A stretch of 64,000 nt of DNA from Antedon mediterranea (taxonomy: Eukaryota; Echinodermata; Crinoidea; Comatulida; Antedonidae), in NCBI RefSeq assembly GCF_964355755.1, contig NC_092677.1, positions 7,571,001 to 7,635,000 on the forward strand. Direction: 5' to 3'. Of the stretch, positions 1-10,331 are shown piece by piece. The stretch's first letter is position 1, and each line of letters begins with the position of its first letter. The translations under genes were made by a program, and so were the position numbers. The notes beneath the pieces were generated by a model, which saw nothing but the letters and a program-made list of their open reading frames with translations, ran no database searches and was not told where the DNA came from.

Positions 1-152
1 ATGTTTCGACAAAATTAGCAATGTCCCAAACGGCGCCCCGTAAAAAAGAATACATAATATACTGCATACCTACTACAGTTATATGTACATTGTTTAACAA
101 CTGCTGTACAATTGTGTTTTTTGGTCACGCTTCATTGGTATACACGGTAGTT

Positions 153-2031
153 ATAGACTAGGCTATGAATGAGGTAGGTGCCACCCGGAGAGGTAGAAAT
201 TCTCATATGACTTTTCTAGACCAGTTTTTTCTGGGGAATCCAAATATATTGGGTAAACGGGCTGTAACCTGAGAACTTTCGCGTGAGGGCGCTTTTTTCA
301 AAATGGCTACCAGTTACAGTAGACTATGATATCTTGGCAACCACTGGTCATATAGAGGTGATTTTGGTGTCAAATTATTCGGAATGTACATGTTCCTATT
401 TGATGTAATGGAACATTTTGTCAGAAAATGGCCGGAAATACCTCTATTGACCTTTGACCCAATATCTAACAGATATCATATCTCCGTAACTACTCGACAC
501 AGAAAGTTGTAATTGGTGTCAAACTCTCCAGAATATAGATGTTTATATTCAGACTAATAGAAAATTATCTGTAAAAATGACCGGAAATAACGTTACTGAC
601 CTTTGACCCAAAATGCAAGACATTTCTCCCATCTGATCACGTTAATCTTGTCAATTAATTCATTTTGTGCCAATTGGAGGTTGACATTCTCATATTATTT
701 TCTTGACCAGTTTTTCATGTGCAATCCGAATATATGAGATAAATAAGCCATAACAATTAGGCCAAGAATTTAATTCTTTTACTACATACATGCTTCCCTT
801 TAGTGTTTCAGACTGTATGTCGTGTATTAATCTTCAAGATCGCTCACATCACTGCAATCTGAAAAGTCTTCATATTCATTATGTGTAAACAGTTCCTGGA
901 CATCAGTGGGAATCACTGTCTCAATCCATTTAGGCTCCATTTGTTCGTTCCATCCATTGTGTGTACTGTTGTTGACAAAATCATTGACGTCTGCTGATTG
1001 CCATTCTTTAGTAATGAAGTGTGGAAAACTTTCTGTTGAAGATATCATATCTTGCTTGATTTACACTTTTCCCCTTCACTCCATAAAATAGTGAAACATA
1101 CTCTTCAAATTCCTCATACAACTCTTTTGATGGAACATCTGACACTCCAAGGTTGCAGAATGTGTCAACAAATTTTGCTTTTGATTCCAGAAGCTTCCAG
1201 CAGGTACGTTTTCCTTTCCGAAAGAAAGCGGTGTTATAATCGTTACCTGTGAAAGCATGGAATCCAATAAGGGATGATTTCTGCGCTTTTGTTAAATCAA
1301 TGTCACTCAATTTCAGTACCTTTCGGTATTTCCCAATGTTTGTATCAATAATTACCCTCTGTCCATCATCTATGAAATGAGATAGTGCAATGACTGGAAT
1401 ATCAATGTCTCCAGAATGGGAACGAATTATTGCTACGCCTTGATTGTTATTTGTTAAAGCATGCTTTGCATGCAGGATGACTTTCGTGTAGGCTTCTTCT
1501 TCCGGCTACTATTAAGCTCCGGAACCAATACAACATCTCAGTTAGTAACGTAGATGTATTCTTTTGTACGATGAAAAGTAGATAACATCACTCCTCATAT
1601 CTGTTAGAATGCTTTCTTTCTTTGACACTAGTACACAGCGAATAAGCTCAATCAATCTGGTCTTGTTCTCGCCGTTGGCAAGGAAATTGTTGAAATCACG
1701 GGCCAACTTTGATATTGTTGAGCTTACAATTACTTTTGGTGCAAAGGTCAATAGAGGTATTTCCGGCCATTTTCTGACAAAAAATAGGAACATGTATATT
1801 CCAAACAATTTGACACCAAAATCAACTCTCTATGACCAGTGGTTGCCAAGATATCATAGTCTACTGTAACTGGCAGCCATTTTGAAAAAAGCGCCCTCAC
1901 GCGAAAGTTCTCAGGTTACAGCCCATTTACCCAATATATTTGGATTCCCCAGAAAAAAACTGGTCTAGAAAAGTTATATGAGAATCTCTACCTCTCCGGG
2001 TGGCACCTACCTCATTCATAGCCTAGTCTAT
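153..2031. mobile_element. TIR DNA transposon with long inverted repeats
   Basis: The first and last roughly 300 bases are inverted copies of each other. The left end (atagactaggctatgaatga) is matched in reverse at 2012-2031, and similarity continues inwards through the 'gcgccctcacgcgaaag' block to the 'ggaaataCctctattga' block near 440/1750. The termini are compatible with a TA target duplication, but I could not prove it. A second, more diverged direct copy of the inner left-arm sequence lies at about 655-750. The arms contain DR1-like motifs at 448-460, 597-610 and 1739-1750. The interior holds a broken transposon ORF on the minus strand. Related but not identical architecture recurs at 56.8-62.6 kb. 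Confidence 0.8.
827..1505 (-). pseudogene. decayed transposon ORF, 'HEEADTR / FHAFTGCD' family
   Basis: Reading the minus strand, an open frame runs from 1505 to a stop at 1008-1010. It begins with EEAYTKVILHAKHAL, which resembles the HEEADTR-LLHA block of a large uncharacterised protein family common in cnidarian and echinoderm repeats. It later contains GFHAFTGNDYNTAFFRKGK, the diagnostic 'FHAFTGCD' block. Similarity then continues in another frame from about 1048 to 827, with HNGWNEQMEPKW followed by an acidic C-terminus. At least one frameshift or lost intron therefore separates the two parts. A TAG at 1506-1508 interrupts the upstream side. It lies inside the inverted-repeat element and is presumably its former protein. 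The biochemical role of the family is not known to me. Confidence 0.65.
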
Positions 2032-5000
2032 TAATGGAATCAGTGTAGAGTGTTGGCCATCAAAATACTAATTAAACAGTTAGATAGTAGTGAAAAAACA
2101 ATGCTTCTCCAATTCAATTCAACAACATCAATGGTGAGTGTTATTTATTCATCATTGGTCAGTTACGGACAGAATCAGCATTGGTCAATTACTGATAGAT
2201 TCAGAAATGGTAAATTAATTTCAATTTTCATTTATCAGACAGTTCAACACACCGTGAAACAGGTATTTTTTGTGAAACCCTTTAGAATATATTTTTATAT
2301 AATAAATAAAAGGAAATATCATGTCAATATTTTGTATTATTATTATTATTATTATTATTTATTGCCAAAAACCAGTTACAAACAAACAAAAACACAGAAA
2401 CTGGGGTTGAAAAAACCAGCTTATTCCCGATTTCCGTTCGCGTGATCCAATTAACTTTTGCCTCAGGCTACAAAAAATTCGAGGTAAAATGTTCACCAAA
2501 TTTGCAGGTTATTTCAGCGATAATCCAATTATACTCGGCCTTCGAGGATAATAAATCTCCGATAGAGGCAATGTGTCAAATTTTGACAAACGTTCGCTGC
2601 CTAGGCCCGTCATTTCTCCTACGAAGCTCTTCCATACATGCTTCGAGAGCGATCGTCAGCTGGTGCTGTCCTTGTTGGTGTAGACCGCTTAGTAGGCCTA
2701 GCTGGTCGGTGGTGTTTCCGTCGTGTAACATTGGGCTCAAATTCTTTGTCAATGAGTAAAATAATGGTCGTCAGGAGAAGGCATATTTCGGCAGGATTAT
2801 CGGCGTTAAGAGGCATAAGGTTTGTCGCAAGGATAAGCAGTGAAAGGTAGCAAGTAATTGTTATTGTAAAGAAAGATCGCGAGTAAAAAATATACAACAC
2901 GAAACTAGCGTGCGAAAATGGGGTCGTAGGTTGTAAAGACAACTGACCTTAAAACGTAATTTCCGGTTTGTGATTCGTCGATTAAGCATTTAAGCGGTTA
3001 AATATTTCAAGTACGAACAACGCTCAATTTATAACCCGAGGCATGGGTGAAATTAAGTGCTTATTTTAACCACCGTACGAACACGACCTTAGTTTAATGT
3101 CTTGCCTAGCTGTCGATTAGCCTCGACTCGACAAATTTTGTGTGAAGAAGAGTGCGCGAAGGCAATCGCGTGAATTGACTTAGAATCCTAGGCCTACAGT
3201 AGACTGTAGAAAGTATCGTATCGCAGTTGTGTAATCACTTCTTGTTGCTATACGCAATTGGGTGCACACGGAACAACAAATTTAACTGATGAATTATTCA
3301 TGTTTATTTTGTGACGTTTCATGAGGGGTCCCCAACTTATGTACGAAAAAAAAAATCGCCGCCCGGTCACGCTATCGTAGCGCCCGGTTGATAAAGCAAA
3401 CTGTTTATACGGCAGTTTTTACTAAATAAATTGCATAAAACGAACAATTAAATATCCAAAAAGTATTTAGCATGATGTTGGCATGTAGTTGATAACATTT
3501 TTTATCATGAAAATACTACCGGTGGTCCAGCCTTTGATTAGTGAAACCGTCACAAAAAGTTGTATACATCATATGCATCCCAGATACATCCACACTTATG
3601 GCGGCGCCCTACCACATGGACAATATTACTGTTGCAGGGAAAATCGCGGATTACTCATTCTTGTGATATATATTCTTTGCTATAGTGTAGTACCTAGAAG
3701 AAGTAAACAACACGTAAACGGCATTTGTAATACGAATTTTGGGGTCAGTTGAAAAGCAAATATTTGTAAGTAGCCCCTGTAAATAAATATAAATGTGTGA
3801 TTGCATGATAAACTTAAATTACCCGGTTAGACTTAGCACTTGACCTAGCCATCGATCGACATAAGCTCTCTGTGTCGCGTCGTCATCGTAGTTTCTGTAC
3901 CAAAGTTGCCAGTTTGTGTATAGTGTAGTCGTTTCGCCCCGGTTAACAATTAGTTGTTTATCTGAGTTTGGGCGGATTAGTGGATATTATAAACATTGAA
4001 ACGTTTGGAGGTTTTATACTTATTATTCCTTATTTATTTTCTTTTCATGAAATAGTTTTTATTTTAGATGTGTTTGTTTTATGACAGATTTATTGTTTTG
4101 CACCTCATCATAAATATTAATATTATTATTAGCAAAACAATACGCACTGCGCACTGACTGTTCTGATGGATGGTGAAGAATTTGTTTTTGTTTTGTTTTT
4201 TTGTCTTTTTGAATTGAAAAAACTACAAAGTTTGTTTTCTGTTTTGTTTTGTACTGTAGATTTCGTATAGTATTAGTAGGATATTGTTTGTTGTTGTAAA
4301 TAAATACAAAATAATGTGTTTTTATTAACCATATATAATATAAATGTTGTATTTAGATTTTTGTGAGCAATATATTATATTATATTTATTGTTTATGCAT
4401 AGGTAGGAATTGTCGGTCCTTACAACAAACTTGCATTCAATCTCAAACACATAACGTACGACGTAACTGTTTGTTATGATGTAACGATGACGCATGTGTG
4501 GCCGTTTGTAAAATAATGTTCACGTAACGCTGTGGATCGGATTTATTTTTAGTTTATTTTTGTTGTATACAAACATTGTCTTTCATTATTCCAGTATAGT
4601 ATGATTAATTAAATGCAATCTTCGCTTATATTTGGTGAAATGTAAGGCTCTACTTTAAATTTAAAGGCAAATGGGTGAATTTAAAATTCAGTAACTTATT
4701 TTTAAAATTTATAGGCCTACAATTATTTTCAAGAGACATACTACTGTAGTAGAGGGTTGACTAATAAAGTTGAATTAGTAAACAACATGTTTTTGTTTCA
4801 TATTTTTCGTTTTATTATCGAACATTTTGAAATTGAATTTAATCCATCCAATGATACGTACATTTATTTGATGCATTCATTTTGAAGCATAGAACCGACC
4901 GATCGACGGAAACCTGTCGTATTTAATAAAATATTAGAAATACCTCACCTGTGGCTGTGACACAGTCATTTCGACACCCACCGCGTGTCGCAGAGAATAT

Positions 5001-5506
5001 GTACATAGTACAGTACTGTTGATTTTTGTTGAGCCAGGCATAAGATCAAAGGACGATTTCCTGGTCCTAAGCATCGTGCTGTTTGGGTTTTTGCTGTTAG
5101 ATTGTTCGGGAAATGAAATGAACGCAAACTGAGACCAGGTTACAATCTCTCCACAGTTGGAATGAAAATTTAAAATTAAAGGTTAAATTTCCGTCGCTAT
5201 GACTATGCCAATGGTCATATAAATTCTACCTAGTTAAAAGGATGCTTCTTTAAATTAAATTTAAAATGATTTTTCTGTGGGAATATGTTTACTTCCATTT
5301 AGGAGTTCGATGGACTGGAAAAATTGTTGTCGACAGTGATAATAATTAATATCAAATATAATGAACGAATAATGAAACTATTCATTTACTTTTCATATAT
5401 TGTTCGTATAAAGATTAGTAGTAAGTCCTCCCTAAAATCTCTTAATAAATATTGCATCGGTGCTTCCCTGTATCCTAGCATTCTCAAGACATCTCTACAA
5501 CTACCA
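2032..5506. other. intergenic, no gene recognised
   Basis: No ORF here resembles a known protein. There is a (TTA)n microsatellite at about 2331-2360. The interval 2580-3620 is richer in CpG than its surroundings and could hold a promoter or 5' non-coding exon. From about 4000 to 4800 the DNA becomes T-rich and AT-rich. The MATE coding region starts downstream on the plus strand and appears to have an upstream non-coding exon, so its promoter may lie in this interval or just after the foldback element. That is inference from the acceptor at 10250-10251. Confidence 0.5.
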
Positions 5507-5515
5507 CTACTAGAC
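5507..5515 (+). repeat. left target-site duplication of foldback element
   Basis: The nonamer ctactagac sits immediately outside the left terminus (gggtattgctaaactgcgc). It is repeated exactly at 9854-9862, immediately outside the right terminus. Confidence 0.85.
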
Positions 5516-8500
5516 GGGTATTGCTAAACTGCGCAAACTGCGCAAACACTGCGCAAACTGCGCAAACACTGCGCAAACAACAAAAAAAGCTGCGCAAACC
5601 TCCTTCAAAACAATTATTATTGACTAGAACACAACTAGAACTATATAGGGAGACAATTTATGAGAAAAAAAATTTGAAATTCCTTTAAGTTTGCCTTTTT
5701 TGGGTTAAAAACTTCAATTTTTGGGAAAATTACTGATTTCACAGCGCAAACAACCACAAAAAGCTGCGCAAACCTCCTTCAAACCAATTAATATTTATTA
5801 GAACACAACTAGAACTATATAGGGAGACAATTTATGGGGAAAAGAATTTGAAATTCCTTTAAGTTTGCCTTTTTTTTGGTGAAAAACTTCAATTTTTAGG
5901 GAAATTACTGATTTCACAGCGCAAACCCCCCAAAAAAGCTGCGCAAACCTCCTTTATATCAATTAATATTGATTGAAACACAACTAGAACTATATAGGGA
6001 GACAAGTTATGGGAAAACAAATTTGAAATTCCTTTAAGTTTGCCTTTTTTTTTGGGTGAAAAACTTCAATTTTTGGGAAAATTACTGATTTCACAGCGCA
6101 AACAACAACAAAAAGCTGCGCAAACCTCCTTCAAAACCATTAATATTGATTGAAACACAACTAGAACTATATATGGAGACAACTTATGGGGAAAAAATTT
6201 AAAATTCCTTTAAGTTTGCCTTTTTTTGGTTGAAAAACTTCAATTTTTGGGAAAATTACTGATTTCACAGCGCAAACAACAACAAAAAGCTGCGCAAACC
6301 TCCTTCAAACCAATTAATATTTATTAGAACACAACTAGAACTATATAGGGAGACAATTTATGGGGAAAAGAATTTGAAATTCCTGTAAGTTTGCCTTTTT
6401 TTTGGTGAAAAACTTCAATTTTTGGGGAAATTACTGATTTCACAGCGCAAACCCCCCAAAAAAGCTGCGCAAACCTCCTTTAAATCAATTAATATTGATT
6501 AAAACACAACTAGAACTATATAGGGAGACAATTTATGGGGAAAAAAATTTGAAATTCCTTTAAGTTTGCCTTTTTTTGGGTGAAAAACTTCAATTTTTGG
6601 GAAAATTACTGATTTCACAGCGCAAACCCCCCAAAAAAGCTGCGCAAACCTCCTTTAAATCAATTGATATTGATTGAAACACAACTAGAACTATATAGGG
6701 AGACAAGTTATGTGGAAAAAAATTTGAAATTCCTTTAAGTTTGCCCTTTTTTGGGTGAAAAACTTCAATTTTTGGGAAAATTACTGATTTCACAGCGCAA
6801 ACAACAACAAAAAGCTGCGCAAACCTCCTTCAAACCAATTAATATTTATTAGAACACAACTAGAACTATATAGGGAGACAATTTATGGGGAAAAAAATTT
6901 GAAATTCCTTTAAGTTTGCCTTTTTTTGGGTGAAAAACTTCAATTTTTGGGAAAATTACTGATTTCACAGCGCAAACAACAACAAAAAGCTGCGCAAACC
7001 TCCTTCAAACCAATTAATATTTATTAGAACACAACTAGAACTATATAGGGAGACAATTTATGGGGAAAAGAATTTGAAATTCCTTTAAGTTTGCCTTTTT
7101 TTTTGGTGAAAAACTTCAATTTTTGGGAAAATTACTGATTTCACAGCGCAAACCCCCCAAAAAAGCTGCGCAAACCTCCTTTAAATCAATTAATATTGAT
7201 TGAAACACAACTAGAACTATATAGGGAGACAAGTTATGTGGAAAAAAATTTGAAATTCCTTTAAGTTTGCCTTTTTTTTTGGGTGAAAAACTTCAATTTT
7301 TGGGAAAATTACTGATTTCACAGCGCAAACAACAACAAAAAGCTGCGCAAACCTCCTTCAAATCAATTAATCTTGATTAAAACACAACTAGAACTGTATA
7401 GGGAGACAATTTATGGGGAAAAAATTTAAAATTCCTTTAAGTTTGCCTTTTTTTGGGTGAAAAACTTCAATTTTTGGGAAAATTACTGATTTCACAGCGC
7501 AAACAACAACAAAAAGCTGCGCAAACCTCCTTCAAACCAATTAATATTTATTAGAACACAACTAAAACTATATAGGGAGACAATTTATGGGGAAAAGAAT
7601 TTGAAATTCCTTTAAGTTTGCCTTTTTTTTGGTGAAAAACTTCAATTTTTGGGGAAATTACTGATTTCACAGCGCAAACCCCCCAAAAAAGCTGCGCAAA
7701 CCTCCTTTAAATCAATTGATATTGATTGAAACACAACTAGAACTATATAGGGAGACAAGTTATGTGGAAAAAAATTTGAAATTCCTTTAAGTTTGCCTTT
7801 TTTTTTGGGTGAAAAACTTCAATTTTTGGGAAAATTACTGATTTCACAGCGCAAACAACAAAAAAAAGCTCCGCAAACCTCCTTCAAATCAATTAATATT
7901 GATTAAAACACAACTAGAACTATATAGGGAGACAATTTATGGGGAAAAAATTTAAAATTCCTTTAAGTTTGCCTTTTTTTGGGTGAAAAACTTCAATTTT
8001 TGGGAAAATTACTGATTTCACAGCGCAAACAACAACAAAAAGCTGCGCAAACCTCCTTCAAACCAATTAATATTTATTAGAACACAACTAGAACTATATA
8101 GGGAGACAATTTATGGGGAAAAGAATTTGAAATTCCTTTAAGTTTGCCTTTTTTTTGGTGAAAAACTTCAATTTTTGGGGAAATTACTGATTTTACAGCG
8201 CAAACCCCCAAGAAAAGCTGCGCAAACCTCCTTTAAATCAATTAATATTGATTAGATAACAACTAGAACTATATAAGGAGACAATTTATGGGAAAACAAA
8301 TTTGAAATTCCTTTAAGTTTGCTTTTTTTGGGGTGAAAAACTTCAATTTTTGGGAAAATTACTGATTTCACAGCGCAAACAACAACAAAAAGCTGCGCAA
8401 ACCTCCTTCAAATCAATTAATATTTATTAAAACACAACTAGACCTATATAGGGAGACAATTTATGGGGAAAACAATTTGAAATTCCTTTAAGTTTGCCTT

Positions 8501-8813
8501 TTTTTTTGGGTGAAAAACTTCAATTTTTGGGAAAATTACTGATTTCACAGCGCAAACAACAAAAAAAGCTACGCAAACCTCCTTTAAATAAATTAATATT
8601 GATTAAAACACAACTAGAACTATATAGGGAGACAATTAATGGGAAAACAAATTTGAAATTCCTTTAAGTTTGCCTTTTTTTGGGTGAAAAACTTCAATTT
8701 TTGGGAAAATTACTGATTTCACAGCGCAAACAACAACAAAAAGCTGCGCAAACCTCCTTCAAATCAATTAATATTTATTAAAACACAACTAGACCTATAT
8801 AGGGAGACAATTT
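5516..8813 (+). repeat. left arm: about 18-19 tandem 176-bp monomers
   Basis: Each monomer runs from 'cacagcgcaaac' through 'agctgcgcaaacctcctt', 'cacaactagaactatatag', 'ggagacaatttatgggg' and 'aattcctttaagtttgcc' to 'aattactgatttcacagc'. Monomer starts fall near 5743, 5918, 6096, 6267, 6445, 6619, 6797, 6967, 7144, 7321, 7497, 7672, 7850, 8024, 8199, 8374, 8550 and 8724. Three variants are visible: aacaac-spacer with 'tatttatt', cccccc-spacer with 'tattgattg', and aacaac-spacer with 'gattaa'. They follow one another with a period of about 529 bp between 7144 and 8374. Short open frames inside are by-products of the repeat. Confidence 0.9.
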
Positions 8814-8830
8814 ATGGGAAAACAAATTTG
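8814..8830. other. centre (17-nt loop) of the giant inverted repeat
   Basis: The sequences tatagggagacaattt and aaattgtctccctata face each other across this 17-base spacer. The reversal point falls inside a monomer, just past its 'gggagacaattt' box, not at a monomer boundary. Confidence 0.85.
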
Positions 8831-9853
8831 AAATTGTCTCCCTATATAGGTCTAGTTGTGTTTTAATTCAATATTAATAGATTTAAAGGAGGTTTGCGCT
8901 CCTTTTTTTTTTCTTGTTTGCGCTGTGAAATCAGTAATTTTCCCAAAAATTGAAGTTTTTCACCCAAAAAAAAGCAAACTTAAAGGAATTTCAAATTTGT
9001 TTTCCCATAAATTGTCTCCCTATATAGGTCTAGTTGTGTTTTAATAAATATTAATTGATTTGAAGGAGGTTTGCGCAGCTTTTTTGGGGGTTTGCGCAGG
9101 CCTTTAAATCTGTGAAATCTTTAATTTTCACAAAAATTGAAGTGTTTAACCCAAAAAAATAAGAAACTTACAGCAATTTAAAATTTTTTTTCCCATCAAT
9201 TGTCTCCCTATATAGTTCTAGTTGTGTTCTAATAAATATTAATTGATTTGAAGGAGGTTTGCGCAGCTTTTTGTTGTTGTTTGCGCTGTGAAATCAGTAA
9301 TTTTCCCCAAAATTGAAGTTTTTCACCCAAAAAAAGGCAAACTTAAAGGAATTTCAAATTTTTTTCCCCATAAATTGTCTCCCTATATAGTTCTAGTTGT
9401 GTTTTAATCAATATTAATTTATTTAAAGGAGGTTTGCGCAGCTTTTTTGGGGGGTTTGCGCTGTGAAATCAGTAATTTTCCCAAAAATTGAAGTTTTTCA
9501 CCAAAAAAAAGGCAAACTTTAAGGAATTTCAAATTGTTTTCCCCATAAATTGTCTCCCTATATAGTTCTAGTTGTGTTCTAATAAATATTAATTGGTTTG
9601 AAGGAGGTTTGCGCAGCTTTTTGTTGTTGTTTGCGCTGTGAAATCAGTAATTTTCCCAAAAATTGAAGTTTTTAACCCAAAAAAGGCAAACTTAAAGGAA
9701 TTTCAAATTTTTTTTCTCATAAATTGTCTCCCTATATAGTTCTAGTTGTGTTCTAGTCAATAATAATTGTTTTGAAGGAGGTTTGCGCAGCTTTTTTTGT
9801 TGTTTGCGCAGTTTGCGCAGTGTTTGCGCAGTTTGCGCAGTTTAGCAATACCC
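8831..9853 (-). repeat. right arm: about 6 monomers, inverted
   Basis: These are the same 176-bp monomers in the opposite orientation. They are fewer than in the left arm, so the element is asymmetric. One monomer near 9060-9200 is clearly diverged ('gcgcaggcctttaaatc', 'aagaaacttacagcaa'), unlike the others. Confidence 0.88.
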
Positions 9854-9862
9854 CTACTAGAC
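9854..9862 (+). repeat. right target-site duplication of foldback element
   Basis: Exact copy of the nonamer ctactagac found at 5507-5515. Confidence 0.85.
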
Positions 9863-10331
9863 TAAGCCTAATTAATTATTAAAATTGTTTTTGTTCTCTT
9901 TGTGGGTGCGTGCCACATTAAATTTTTTCAGATTATGTAAAATATTTAAAATAAAATAGGGTTGGTACAAGTGTAACTTAATACCTTAATCATTTTCTCA
10001 TTTATTATTTTTGCAATAACAAATATGTTATCTTCTATTGTATTATCATTCTAACAAGTTATTTATACACTTGCTTTAATCATGTATTAATTATTTTAGA
10101 TTAATGTCTTAATCTTCAGTGTGTATTATCACTTTTTGTTTCTTTAGGCAATAAAGAACTGTGTTTCTTAATCTATACATATAATTTCTTTTTTTCAAAA
10201 AATTATATTTATTGATATTAATTTAAACATTCCTTTTACCTTTTATTTCAGAAAGATAGACCAAGAATACTAATACTGTACAATAAATTAAATAATCCTG
10301 TGGCGAAGATACTTATTTTACCTGCTGCAAA

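Larger units (their letters stand above)
5516..9853. mobile_element. 4.3-kb non-coding foldback transposon, 9-bp TSD
   Basis: The ends are exact inverted copies (gggtattgctaaactgcgc and its complement). A short array of tgcgcaaac boxes follows at each end, with one extra box on the left. The rest is made of tandem 176-bp monomers, all in one orientation to 8813 and all in the other from 8831. The outermost few hundred bases of the two arms are almost identical, which suggests recent insertion or ongoing arm conversion. The flanking 9-bp duplication ctactagac shows transposition as a unit. A 9-bp TSD with long inverted repeats is typical of Mutator-like (MULE) elements, but no transposase is encoded. 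The superfamily call is therefore inference; hAT and P elements usually give 8 bp. Confidence 0.88.

Noticed and set aside
2619-2942. Minus-strand ORF with hydrophobic N-terminal half
   Set aside because: No recognisable family, no splice context, and an opposing ORF of similar length exists on the other strand in this CpG-richer DNA.
6590-9044. Short open frames inside the foldback array
   Set aside because: They are generated by the repeat itself, begin and end at the same monomer positions, and have no similarity to known proteins.
5516-9853. CRISPR-like array
   Set aside because: The monomers are 176 bp, contiguous, without unique spacers, and reverse orientation in the middle. The flanking 9-bp duplication and the eukaryotic setting point to a transposon.
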